DNA of 64,000 bases from Bradyrhizobium sp. (lineage in GTDB: Bacteria > Pseudomonadota > Alphaproteobacteria > Rhizobiales > Xanthobacteraceae): contig NZ_JALHLP010000008.1 in NCBI RefSeq assembly GCF_022844465.1, positions 62,001 through 126,000 of the forward strand, written 5' to 3'. Position 1 is the first letter of the stretch, and every line of letters starts with the position of its first letter. The notes under the pieces were generated by a model. That model was not told the origin of the DNA. It saw nothing but the letters and a program-made list of their open reading frames with translations, and did not search any database. This document shows positions 26,634 to 35,820 of this stretch, one piece after another. Position numbers and translations under genes: made by a program.

Positions 26634-26864
26634 CTCATTCCTCCCCTGATCTCTGTCGGATCTGGCGGGATGGTATGTCGGTGAGAACGACGACGTCAAT
26701 CAAGGCGACATGCGCAAGCGAAAAGAGAAAATGGGCACCGTCATTTTTTTGCCAAATGGAAGGCCTGTGCATTTTCGGCTGCACCGCACCATGAACCCTC
26801 GCATCGAAGCGTGGCCCGCCAGCAATCGACCGACGCCCGCTCAATCAGGCTTCCGCGATTTTTC

Positions 26865-27641
26865 TCAATCGGTTGGTGCGGCTGTCGCGGGCAGGTCGGG
26901 GAGAGAACTTACGACGATTGGCGCCTCGGCCAGCAGGGGCGGGTCGGCGTATCGCATCACGCCGTGCTGATCGATGACGAATGTCGGCCGGAAGTTTCTG
27001 ACGTCGGAATCCTCGACCATCGCCATGCGACGGTTGTCGAGCGTCAGCCAGCGTCCATCGAGGCGCGCGGCGGCCACCGCATGGTCCTCGCCGTGGATGG
27101 TGTCGTGCATCACCACAATCCGCACGTCTTCGGCGGCGATGCCGACCCGGCGCAGCGCGACGAATTTTGCAATCGCATAGTCTTCGCAATCGCCGCCACC
27201 GCGCGCCAGCGTGGCCAGCGGCGAAGTCCAGACGTCGATCTGGCCGTGCTGGGCGATGTCGCTTATCGGCCGGATGGCCAGATTGACCGCGCGGTTGATT
27301 TCGCCAAGCCGGGCGCGGCCGTCGCGGAGCCGCGCGGCCTCGACGATATCAAGGAATTTGAGCGCGGCCGGAGACACACAGCCGTCGCGGTCGCCCTCGC
27401 ACAGCGCAAGCTGAACCATTTCGTCGTCAAGGCGGCGCTGCACGCCCAGCCATTTGTCGCGCAATCCGCCGCCGGCGAGGGAGAAAGCGGGAAGCCCGAA
27501 CGGCTGGCTCGACCGCTGCACCAGGACGGCCGATGCGGGGCGCTCCGGCGTTTCAGCCCGGAGATTCGCCGGACCGAACCAGGCCAAACCACACACGACG
27601 ATGCCCGCGCGCAGTGCGCGCGAATAGACCGAGAACCCCAT
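26865..27641 (-). CDS. bacterial transglutaminase-like cysteine protease (BTLCP, LapG-like)
   Basis: This is a 258-residue protein with a hydrophobic export-type N-terminus (RAGIVVCGLAWFGPANLRAE). The catalytic triad is visible: C152 in RGGGDCEDYAIAKF, H187 in GEDHAVAAA and D202 in WLTLDNRR. That layout is the BTLCP family (COG3672), which includes LapG, the periplasmic protease that cleaves large adhesins near their N-terminus in response to c-di-GMP signals. It lies divergently upstream of the giant FecR/VCBS gene, so that protein is its likely substrate or co-regulated partner. No LapD-like receptor is present in the window. A role in biofilm detachment is inference. Confidence 0.85.
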   Translation of the reverse strand: MGFSVYSRALRAGIVVCGLAWFGPANLRAETPERPASAVLVQRSSQPFGLPAFSLAGGGLRDKWLGVQRRLDDEMVQLALCEGDRDGCVSPAALKFLDIVEAARLRDGRARLGEINRAVNLAIRPISDIAQHGQIDVWTSPLATLARGGGDCEDYAIAKFVALRRVGIAAEDVRIVVMHDTIHGEDHAVAAARLDGRWLTLDNRRMAMVEDSDVRNFRPTFVIDQHGVMRYADPPLLAEAPIVVSSLPDLPATAAPTD

Positions 27642-28210
27642 CTGACACCCCTTGTCCGGGCATCGGCGGGCTGGTCATGCCTGCTCGTGACCGGATCATA
27701 TCGCTAGGGGCAGGATGGCGGGAGGGGGCTTTTGAAGGGCTTAAAGGCAGGCGTTTCAGGCCCTAAAGCGCGAAACAGCGCCAATGACGCATTACTGCAA
27801 CGTTGAAGATTTTATTGACCTGTTGCGCGCCGGCCCTAACTGCGCTTTATCCTTAACGTCCCGGCTGGTGACGAATAGTTTGCCGGCGCGCTCACGCTTC
27901 CAAGGCGGGGAATGACGTCTTACGCCAGCCATGGAGCTTGAACTAGAGTTTAGACAAGTATAAAATTTCTATTTATGCTTCATGTGTTTGTTTTGTACTT
28001 ATTGGACTGCCGAATCAGGGGGTTTTTGACATCCTTTGGAAGTCAATACTATATTTTACTTTTCACTGTCCGCGCCGATTGATCAGGCAAGCGCCATACT
28101 CCGCAGAATTCACAAGCAATGGATGGTTCCGTGCGGGACCTTCTAGTGATATGCAAGCTTAGACCTTTGAATATTGTATAAATATTAACCTTAGCAGAAA
28201 TGGTGCCAAT
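27642..28210. other. 569-bp intergenic, partly AT-rich leader of the giant gene
   Basis: I find no gene here. The right half (about 27930-28200) is much richer in A and T than the rest of the window, with long T and A runs. It contains a good sigma-70-like promoter (listed separately) and about 150 nt of untranslated leader. Local AT-richness upstream of a large surface-protein gene suggests bent DNA or silencing-protein binding; that is inference. Confidence 0.5.
28026..28055 (+). promoter_or_regulatory. candidate sigma-70 promoter for the FecR/VCBS gene
   Basis: TTGACA (28026-28031) and TATATT (28050-28055) match the housekeeping consensus closely, with an 18-bp spacer. Transcription would start near 28062, leaving about 150 nt of leader before the TTG start codon. 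Confidence 0.5.
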
Positions 28211-31200
28211 TTGAGCTTGGCCGGCAAATTTACCGACCTGCTGTCCGATGGCCAAGGCGCTCAGCCGCTTGGAAGCCTGAATATCGGCAGTGTCTCGACG
28301 CACGCGCCGGCTGGCGCCATCATCGTTCCCGACGCCCAGCTTCTGTTCTCCGGGGATTTCAAGCGGTCGGGCGTCGACCTGATCCTGTCTCGAAACGGCC
28401 GCGAGCTGGTGCTGGAGGATTACTTCAAGGGCGAGAAGCGGGCGACGCTCGCCTCGCCGGATGGCGCCCACCTCACCGGCGAGATCGTCAACGCGCTGAC
28501 CGGGCACACCCAGTTCGCGCAGGCCGACGGCAGCGCCAGCGTGGCGCCCCAGATGATCGGCCATGTCAGCAAGCTGGCGGGCTCGGCGACCGCGGTTCGC
28601 AACGGCGTCTCGATCATGCTGAACCAGGGCGACACCGTCCACAAGGGCGACGTGGTGCAGGCCGGCTCGGATTCGACGCTCGGCATCACCTTCATTGATG
28701 GCACCGTGTTCGGCCTCGCCTCCAACGCCAGGATGGTGCTGAACGAAATGATCTACGACCCCAACGGGTCGGACAACAAGTCGCTGCTCAGCCTGGTGCA
28801 GGGGACGATTTCTTTCGTCGCCGGCGCCACCGCCAAGAAAGGCGACATGAAGGTCGACACGCCGGTTGCGACCATGGGCATCCGCGGCACCGCGGTTCTG
28901 GTCGAGATTGATTTCGAGGTGCCGGGTCAGGGCGGCGCGCCGCCGGCGAAGTTCCAGGTGCTGGTCGAGCCTGATGGCACCACCGGCTCCTACATCCTGT
29001 ACGACAAGACCACGCTGACGCCGATCGCGACCGTCAACCGCGCCGGCACGCAGACCATTATCAACGGCCAGGGCGGGGTCAGCTTCCAGTCGTCCGTGCA
29101 ACTTTCGCCTGACGCGCAGAAGATCATCACCGACGTCTTTTCACTGAAGTTCAGCGACCTCAACAACCCGAACACCAAGCAGACGAACAACTTTACCGAC
29201 ACGGTCGTTCCCGAAAACATGCTCGTCAAGCTGGCCGGCGGCGACATCGTCCCGGTGACGGTTCAGTTGGTCAGCGTTCCGGACGGGTTCGTCTCCGCCG
29301 CGAGCCAGGGGCCGCCCACCACGCGAGATCGCATTCCGGGGCCGCCGTCCGCCGATGCGTCCGGCGGCGCGCTGGCCGAAGTGCTGGATACAACCGGCAG
29401 CGCGGCCCTCAACACCGCGTCCGGCGGCGTCAGCTATCTCTCCCTCAATCAAGGCGACGTTCCCAGCGTCAGTGCGGCGTTTTCCAGCTTCACCTATCAG
29501 GACGCAGCGCAGGCCGATCTCACCGCGTCCTTGACGGCGGAGCAACTGGCCGCGATCGCGGCGGTGGATGTGCCGCTTTCGGTCATCCAGGATCCCGCCG
29601 GCAAGAACGTCGGAACCGCGACCTGGACCTACAGCGTGCCGGATGGCGCGTTCGACTTCCTCGCCGTCGGCGAGACGCTGGTGCTGACCTATCTGGCGCG
29701 GGTCGACAACAATTTTGCGCCGAACAACGAAACCACATTTATCCCGCTCACGATCACGATCACCGGCACCAATGACAAGCCGACGATCTCCGCGACCGGC
29801 GGCCAGATTACCGAGCAGATCGACAGCACCGGCAATCCCGACATCCACACCGTAACCGGCACCGTCGTCTTTACCGACCCTGATTTGACCGACCGTCCGG
29901 TCGTCAGCGCCGCTATCTCGACCGTCGATCCGTTTCGTTATTACGACGCTGAAGGCAACGACGTCACCTTGACGCTGACGGCGGCGCAGAAGGCCGCAAT
30001 CGGCGCACTTCAGGTGCCGTTGACCGTGGTGCAGGCGGCGACCAATACCCATGACGGCGTCGCGACCTGGACCTACAGCATCGCCGACAGCGCCTTCGAC
30101 TTCATCGCCAAGGGCGAGACGCTGATACTGAACTACGTCGCCCAGGTCGATGACGGCCATGGCGGCGTCATCTCCACGCCGATCACGGTGTCGATCGAAG
30201 GCGACGACGTCGAGGTCATCGGCACCAACGACATACCGACCATCGCGGCGACCAGCGCCGCGTTCGCCGAGCTGTCGAACGAGAACCAGCCGAACCCGAC
30301 GGGATCGACGGATCTCGATACCGTATCCGGCACCATCAGCTTCACCGATGCGGACTTGACGGACCGCCCGGTGGTGAGCGCGGCCTTTACCTCCTACACC
30401 TACCTGAGCGCGGCGGATGTTAGCTTCACGCTGACGGCCGGTCAGCTCGACGCGGTTGATGCGCCGCTGACGGTGGTTCAGGCGCCCGGCAATACCAACA
30501 ACGGTTCGGCAAGCTGGACCTACAGCGTCGCCGACAGCGCATTCGATTTTCTCGCCGACGGCGAGATCCTGACGCTGACCTACACCGCAACCGTCGACGA
30601 CGGCCACGGCGGCATCGTCACCAAGCCGTTTACGGTTGAGATAACCGGCAGCAATGACACGCCGTTTATCTCCAGCAGCCCGCAGGTCGGCACGATCACC
30701 GAAATCGCCGATACCCAGGGCGCGCTGACGCCGGATATCGCCGATGGCGCGATTACATTCACAGATGCCGACTGGACCGATACGCATGCGGTGAAGATCC
30801 TCAACAGCGTCAGCGCATCGGGCACCGTTGCCGGCCTGGCTAGCGGCGCGGTCCAGCTCACCTGGCTGTCGCTCGGCGTGCTGACCGACTCCACCAATCG
30901 CGCGTCGGGTTCGCAGGCCTGGGCCTTCTCGGCGTCCGATTCCTGGTTCGACTATCTCGCCGATGGCGAGGCGGTGACGCTGACCTATACGGTCGAGATC
31001 GACGATAATCTCGGCGGGGTCGCGCCGCAGGATGTCGCCGTCACCGTGAACGGCAGCAACGACGCGCCGATTGTCGATGCGATCGGACCGCTGAACTTGA
31101 TCGAGCGGACCGATGCGGCTGCGCTGACGGCCCTTGTCGCTGTCACCTTCACCGATCTTGACCTGACCGACGTCGGCCATACCGCTGCGATCACCCACGC

Positions 31201-33331
31201 TGCGGCTACGGACAAGACGGTGGGTCTCGCGCTCAGCGAAGCGCAACTGATCGCGCTGCTGAGCGTTGGTACCCCAAGCAAGACGTCCGGCTCGTCGGCC
31301 GGTTCGCTCAATCTGTCGTTCTCCGCGGCCTCGACCGTATTTGACTACCTGGCCAAGGACGAGAAGCTGACGCTGACCTACACGCTCGCGGTCAACGACC
31401 ATGACGGCGGCGTGACGGAGAAGACCTTCGTCGTCACCATCACCGGCACCAATGACTACCCCGTCGTCGCCTCGGCCGATGTGACGGGCGCGGTGACCGA
31501 GCAGGTTGCGCCCGCCGACCTGACCGACAACGGTACGATTGCGCTTTCCGACGTCGATCTCACCGACACCCACAGCATCAGCCCGACGGTCACGGCTTCC
31601 GCCGGCGCGCTGGGCTCACTGAGCGCATCGGTCGATCCGGACACCGTCAACGGCGTGGGCGGCGTCATCAACTGGACTTACAGCGTTGAAGGCTCGGAGG
31701 TCGAGTACCTGGCGAAGAACCAGACCAAGGTCGAACAGTTCACGATCACGGTCGGCGACGGCAAGGGGGGCACGGTCGACCGCACGGTCGCCGTCACCAT
31801 CACCGGCACCAACGACGCCCCGGTCATCGATGCGATTGCGCCGCAGGTCTTCGACGAAGAGGCCGATAGCGAGCCGCTGACCGCGACCATCGCGGTGACA
31901 TTCACTGACCTCGATCTGACCGATACCGGTCATGCCGCGACGATCACCGGCGTCGCACTCGACGGGGATATTGATGGGCTGGGCCTGACCGATGAGGACC
32001 TGATCGCGCTGGTGACGGCGGGAGCGGTGACGAAGGATTCCGGTTTGTCGGATGGGTCGGTCGATCTCGATTTTTCCGCGGCCTCGACCGCGTTCGACTA
32101 CCTGTCGGAGGACGAGTCGGTCTCGCTGACCTACACGGTCGAAATCGACGATGGCGACGGCGGTATCACGCCCAGGACCTTTACGGTCACCATCGAAGGT
32201 ACCAACGACGCGCCGGTCCTTACGGCTGCAACTCCAACACTGCCGACGATTACCGAAGACGATGCCGAAAACACCGGGCAGACGGTTGCCTCCCTGCTCG
32301 GAACCAGCATGTCCGACGTCGATCACGGCGCGCTCGAAGGCATCGCGATCACCGCCACGACGGGTTCGCATGGGCACTGGGAATATTCCACCGACGGAAA
32401 CAATTTTATCGACTTCCCGGAATTACCAACCGGCTTCGCCCTGCTGCTGGCCGCGACCGACAAGGTCAGGTTCGTTCCGGACGGACAGGACGGCGGGACC
32501 GACACGCTCACCTACGTGGCGTGGGATCAAACCACGGGAGTCCCGGGCACGACGGCCGATGTCTCGGCATCGGGCGGCTCAACGGCTTTCTCGGTGAGTT
32601 CGGATACCGCAACGCTGACGGTGACCGCCATCAACGACGCGCCGACCTTCACGATCCGAACCGACCAGTTCGTGGTCACAGAGTACGGCGACGCTGGGGA
32701 GGTAACGGTGTCCGGTCTCTACCTCTCGGCTGCCAACGAAACCGCCGCTTTTGATATGACGGTGACAACCGCCGACCCCGCCAGCAGTGTGGCGCCTGCG
32801 GACGGCGGCGACCTCGATGACCTCGATTTCGAGGACATCAGCGAGACGCTCGACAACGGTTTTACCTACGATCCCGGCGACGATCCGCAGCCGGAGACCG
32901 ACAGGGTCACGCTCACGGTCGAAGATGACCTTGGCGGCACCGACACCGTCAATTTCATCTTCCGCCAGGCCGGCGAAGGTCCGCTCACCCTGATCGGCAC
33001 GGACGACAAGGACGTCATTTTCGCATCCGGCGACGACGACACGCTGACCGGCGGCGCCAGCGCCGATCAGTTCGTCTTCACGCCGGAATATGATTCGTCG
33101 AGCGCCGACGAGATCACCGACTTTAAGCTGCTGGGTGCGGATCGTATCGATCTCCGGGCGTATTCCGAGTTCGTCCACAACGGAAACATCGACGACTGGC
33201 TGCCTGCTCACGCAAGCCAGGTCGAATTGGACGTCGTAATCACGCTCGATAATCAAGACAGCATCACCCTCAGGAATTTCGCCGTCGCCAATCTGCAGGC
33301 GAGCGACTTCATCGTGGCGAACCTCGTCTAA
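28211..33331 (+). CDS. giant FecR/VCBS-repeat RTX-type secreted surface protein
   Basis: This is a 1706-residue, cysteine-free, acidic protein with no Sec signal peptide. Residues about 110-235 form a FecR domain (MIGHVSKLAGSATAVRNGV, then the GTVFGLASNARMVLNE stretch and TPVATMGIRGTAV). From about 385 onward come tandem VCBS/cadherin-like repeats. Each ends with a V-T-I-x-G-T-N-D-x-P motif, with eight occurrences near DNA positions 29769, 30223, 30649, 31053, 31446, 31806, 32203 and 32632. Near residues 1593-1620 is an RTX-like segment, GSDDDT-type (ASGDDDTLTGGASADQF), as in type I secretion substrates. It has no in-frame ATG or GTG start; TTG is the best available. It is probably exported by the PrtD/HlyD pair at 45.7-48.8 kb, though that locus is 12 kb away. 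Calcium-dependent adhesion is inferred. Confidence 0.87.
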   Translation: MSLAGKFTDLLSDGQGAQPLGSLNIGSVSTHAPAGAIIVPDAQLLFSGDFKRSGVDLILSRNGRELVLEDYFKGEKRATLASPDGAHLTGEIVNALTGHTQFAQADGSASVAPQMIGHVSKLAGSATAVRNGVSIMLNQGDTVHKGDVVQAGSDSTLGITFIDGTVFGLASNARMVLNEMIYDPNGSDNKSLLSLVQGTISFVAGATAKKGDMKVDTPVATMGIRGTAVLVEIDFEVPGQGGAPPAKFQVLVEPDGTTGSYILYDKTTLTPIATVNRAGTQTIINGQGGVSFQSSVQLSPDAQKIITDVFSLKFSDLNNPNTKQTNNFTDTVVPENMLVKLAGGDIVPVTVQLVSVPDGFVSAASQGPPTTRDRIPGPPSADASGGALAEVLDTTGSAALNTASGGVSYLSLNQGDVPSVSAAFSSFTYQDAAQADLTASLTAEQLAAIAAVDVPLSVIQDPAGKNVGTATWTYSVPDGAFDFLAVGETLVLTYLARVDNNFAPNNETTFIPLTITITGTNDKPTISATGGQITEQIDSTGNPDIHTVTGTVVFTDPDLTDRPVVSAAISTVDPFRYYDAEGNDVTLTLTAAQKAAIGALQVPLTVVQAATNTHDGVATWTYSIADSAFDFIAKGETLILNYVAQVDDGHGGVISTPITVSIEGDDVEVIGTNDIPTIAATSAAFAELSNENQPNPTGSTDLDTVSGTISFTDADLTDRPVVSAAFTSYTYLSAADVSFTLTAGQLDAVDAPLTVVQAPGNTNNGSASWTYSVADSAFDFLADGEILTLTYTATVDDGHGGIVTKPFTVEITGSNDTPFISSSPQVGTITEIADTQGALTPDIADGAITFTDADWTDTHAVKILNSVSASGTVAGLASGAVQLTWLSLGVLTDSTNRASGSQAWAFSASDSWFDYLADGEAVTLTYTVEIDDNLGGVAPQDVAVTVNGSNDAPIVDAIGPLNLIERTDAAALTALVAVTFTDLDLTDVGHTAAITHAAATDKTVGLALSEAQLIALLSVGTPSKTSGSSAGSLNLSFSAASTVFDYLAKDEKLTLTYTLAVNDHDGGVTEKTFVVTITGTNDYPVVASADVTGAVTEQVAPADLTDNGTIALSDVDLTDTHSISPTVTASAGALGSLSASVDPDTVNGVGGVINWTYSVEGSEVEYLAKNQTKVEQFTITVGDGKGGTVDRTVAVTITGTNDAPVIDAIAPQVFDEEADSEPLTATIAVTFTDLDLTDTGHAATITGVALDGDIDGLGLTDEDLIALVTAGAVTKDSGLSDGSVDLDFSAASTAFDYLSEDESVSLTYTVEIDDGDGGITPRTFTVTIEGTNDAPVLTAATPTLPTITEDDAENTGQTVASLLGTSMSDVDHGALEGIAITATTGSHGHWEYSTDGNNFIDFPELPTGFALLLAATDKVRFVPDGQDGGTDTLTYVAWDQTTGVPGTTADVSASGGSTAFSVSSDTATLTVTAINDAPTFTIRTDQFVVTEYGDAGEVTVSGLYLSAANETAAFDMTVTTADPASSVAPADGGDLDDLDFEDISETLDNGFTYDPGDDPQPETDRVTLTVEDDLGGTDTVNFIFRQAGEGPLTLIGTDDKDVIFASGDDDTLTGGASADQFVFTPEYDSSSADEITDFKLLGADRIDLRAYSEFVHNGNIDDWLPAHASQVELDVVITLDNQDSITLRNFAVANLQASDFIVANLV

Positions 33332-33339
33332 GTAGAGCG

Positions 33340-33361
33340 GCCCGCCGCTTCGGGCTGTTTT
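33340..33361 (+). terminator. candidate terminator after the FecR/VCBS gene
   Basis: GCCCG / CGGGC with a 6-nt loop followed by TGTTTT, 9 bp after the stop codon. The short stem makes the call moderate. Read-through into the cyclase gene is possible. Confidence 0.45.
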
Positions 33362-33424
33362 CGCTGTATCAGCGCCACCTTCCGGCTTGTCTGCCGCCGC
33401 CAGTTCGGCGAACAATCGAACGTG

Positions 33425-35653
33425 ATGAAACAAGTCCGGCTATGGCGAAAATGGTTCGAGCGGCGCTTCGGGTATGCCCGGCTGGCGTGCCTGGCGCTGC
33501 TGATCGGGTTCGCCGCGTTGCGCATCCTCGATCCGGCTCCGGTCGAGGAAATTCGCGTCCGGACCTTTGATTTCTTCCAGCGGCTCGACCCCCGCCAGAA
33601 GACCGCGCGGCCGGTCACCATCGTCGATATCGACGACAAGAGCCTGGAAAAACTCGGGCAGTGGCCGTGGCCGCGGACCCGGATTGCAGAGCTGGTCACC
33701 GAGCTGACGCGCCTCGGCGCCGTCGTGATCGCCTTCGACGCGGTATTCTCCGAACCGGACCGGCTTAATCCCGCCGCTGCGGCCGATACTTTTCCCAACC
33801 TTGACGAGGAAACCCGCGCCAAGCTGCGGGCGTTGCCGAGCAATGATCAGATACTGGCCGACGCCATCCGGAAGTCGCGGGTGGTGCTCGGCGAATCCGG
33901 GTTGCCGGAGGAAATCGCAACCCTCGACAAGACCCTGCCGGTGACGGGGCTCGCCATGCTAGGCGAGGAGCCGCAACGCTTCATGTTCGATTTCCCCGGG
34001 CTGTTGCGCAACGTGCCGGTGCTGGAGCACGCCGCCGCCGGTCGCGGCCTGTTCACGATCCGGCCGGAGCGCGACGGCATCGTGCGGCGGGTGCCGATGA
34101 TGATGCTGGCGCAGGGCCAGACCATGCCCTCGCTGACGTTCGAGATGCTGCGCGTCGCCACCGGTTCGGGGACGATCCTGATCAAGGCGGAAAAGGCCGG
34201 CATCAAGAGCGTCGGCATCAAGGGCCTTCAGATACCGACCGACCATAACGGCCAGCTTTGGGTTCACTATGCCCGCAACGACGCCTCGATCTACGTCCCT
34301 GTCATCAATGTGCTGGAGAAGAACGTCGCGCCCGACATGATCGCCGGCAAGCTGGTGCTGATCGGCACCTCGGCGGTCGGCCTCAACGACATCAAGACCA
34401 CGCCGGTTTCGCGCGCGATGCCCGGCGTCGAGATTCACGCCCAGGTGCTCGAGAGCGCATTGACCGGGGCCTTCATCTCGCAACCGATCTACGGCATCGT
34501 CATCGAATTCAGCACCGCGCTGGTGTTCGGGCTCCTGGTGATCGTGTTCGCGCCGCTGTTCGGGCCGGTGACGCTGGTCGCGCTTGGCGCTGCGTTCGCG
34601 AGCGGGCTGGTCGGCACGTCGGCGTATTTCTACGCGCAGCACCGGCTCTTGATCGATTTCACCTATCCCCTGATGTCGACCATGTCGATCTACCTGACCC
34701 TGATCTTTTCCAGCTTCGTGCGCGAGCAGGCGCAGCGCCGGCAGATCCGCTCGGCCTTCGGCCAGTATTTGTCGCCGGCCCTGGTCGAGCAGCTGGCCCA
34801 GTCGCCGGAAAAGCTGGTGCTCGGCGGCGAGGAACGCGAGATGACCATCATGTTCTCCGACATGCGCGGCTTCACCTCGATTTCGGAGACCTACAAGAAC
34901 GACCCGCAAGGCCTCACCGCGCTGATGAACCGCTTCCTCACCCCCCTGACCAACGCGATCCTCAACCGCAAGGGTACCATCGACAAGTACATGGGCGACG
35001 CCATCATGGCGTTCTGGAACGCGCCGCTCGACGACAAGGACCATCAGGTCAATGCCTGCGAGGCCGCGCTCGATATGCTGGAGCGCGTCGACGAGATCAA
35101 CCGGGTGCGCGAGCAGGAGGCGCGGGAACAGGGGCGACCCTTCATCCCGCTCAATGTCGGCGTCGGCCTCAACACCGGTACCTGCGTGGTCGGCAACATG
35201 GGGTCCGACATGCGCTTCGACTATTCGGTGTTCGGCGACAGCGTCAACCTCGCCTCGCGCCTCGAAGGCCAGTCCAAGGAATACGGGTTTCCGATCATCG
35301 TCGGCTCCAGGACGGCACTTGCGGTCAAGGAAAAATTCGCGATCCTCGAACTCGACTTCATCATGGTGAAGGGCAAGAAAGAGCCCGAGGTGATCTATGC
35401 CATCGCCGGGCGCGAGGACACCGCGCAGTCCGGCCGGTTCCAGCGGCTGCGCAACCTGACGATCGAGATGCTCGCCTGTTACCGCGGCCGAGACTGGGAC
35501 GGCGCATTGGCCGCCATCGAGCGCGGCCGCAAGACCGACGAGGCGAATTCGCTGGAACTGCTTTATCATCTGTACGTGGCGCGGATCCGCGGCTACCAGG
35601 AAAATCCGCCGCCAGAAGACTGGAACGGCGCGTTCGCGCTGCTGACGAAGTGA
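33425..35653 (+). CDS. CHASE2-domain adenylate/guanylate cyclase
   Basis: This is a 742-residue membrane enzyme. An N-terminal helix (LACLALLIGFAALRIL) is followed by an extracytoplasmic CHASE2 sensor, with VTIVDIDDKSLEKLGQWPWPR near residue 60. Then come three hydrophobic helices near residues 355-435. The C-terminal class III cyclase catalytic domain (about 465-640) has both metal-binding Asps: FSDMRGFTSISE (D about 479) and KYMGDAIMAFWNAP (D about 523). It converts ATP (or GTP) to a cyclic nucleotide in response to a periplasmic ligand. It starts about 90 bp after the FecR/VCBS gene in the same direction, a pairing that suggests a shared pathway. GTG 33422 is an alternative start. Confidence 0.92.
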   Translation: MKQVRLWRKWFERRFGYARLACLALLIGFAALRILDPAPVEEIRVRTFDFFQRLDPRQKTARPVTIVDIDDKSLEKLGQWPWPRTRIAELVTELTRLGAVVIAFDAVFSEPDRLNPAAAADTFPNLDEETRAKLRALPSNDQILADAIRKSRVVLGESGLPEEIATLDKTLPVTGLAMLGEEPQRFMFDFPGLLRNVPVLEHAAAGRGLFTIRPERDGIVRRVPMMMLAQGQTMPSLTFEMLRVATGSGTILIKAEKAGIKSVGIKGLQIPTDHNGQLWVHYARNDASIYVPVINVLEKNVAPDMIAGKLVLIGTSAVGLNDIKTTPVSRAMPGVEIHAQVLESALTGAFISQPIYGIVIEFSTALVFGLLVIVFAPLFGPVTLVALGAAFASGLVGTSAYFYAQHRLLIDFTYPLMSTMSIYLTLIFSSFVREQAQRRQIRSAFGQYLSPALVEQLAQSPEKLVLGGEEREMTIMFSDMRGFTSISETYKNDPQGLTALMNRFLTPLTNAILNRKGTIDKYMGDAIMAFWNAPLDDKDHQVNACEAALDMLERVDEINRVREQEAREQGRPFIPLNVGVGLNTGTCVVGNMGSDMRFDYSVFGDSVNLASRLEGQSKEYGFPIIVGSRTALAVKEKFAILELDFIMVKGKKEPEVIYAIAGREDTAQSGRFQRLRNLTIEMLACYRGRDWDGALAAIERGRKTDEANSLELLYHLYVARIRGYQENPPPEDWNGAFALLTK

Positions 35654-35697
35654 CGAACCGTGTCATGCGCGTCCCACGCATCCATCACGCTTCAGAA

Positions 35698-35778
35698 CGT
35701 AGGATGGGTGGAGCGAAGCGATACCCATCGATTCCAGCGAAAGCGTGATGGGTTTCGCTGCGCTCTACCCATCCTACG
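35698..35778. repeat. palindromic dispersed repeat (CGTAGGATGGGT type)
   Basis: The left arm starts CGTAGGATGGGTGGAGCGAA (35698-35717) and continues to ATACCCATC. The right arm runs from GATGGGTTTCGCTGCGC to CTACCCATCCTACG. Together they form an 81-bp imperfect hairpin between the cyclase gene and the convergent binding-protein gene. It may act as a bidirectional terminator, which is inference. Confidence 0.75.
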
Positions 35779-35820
35779 AGATGCTGATTGTCCCTTGCGT
35801 TCGCAGCGACGACGGCGTGA

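Noticed and set aside
29141..31573. Very long minus-strand open frame (810 codons) opposite the VCBS region
   Set aside because: It lies fully antisense to the well-supported FecR/VCBS gene. The composition is biased toward Arg, Asp and Gly, as expected from the GC pattern of the other strand, and it has no family motif.
28211..33331. Alternative reading of the giant protein as a Sec-exported autotransporter
   Set aside because: There is no N-terminal signal peptide and no C-terminal beta-barrel. The RTX-like segment and absence of cysteine fit type I secretion better.
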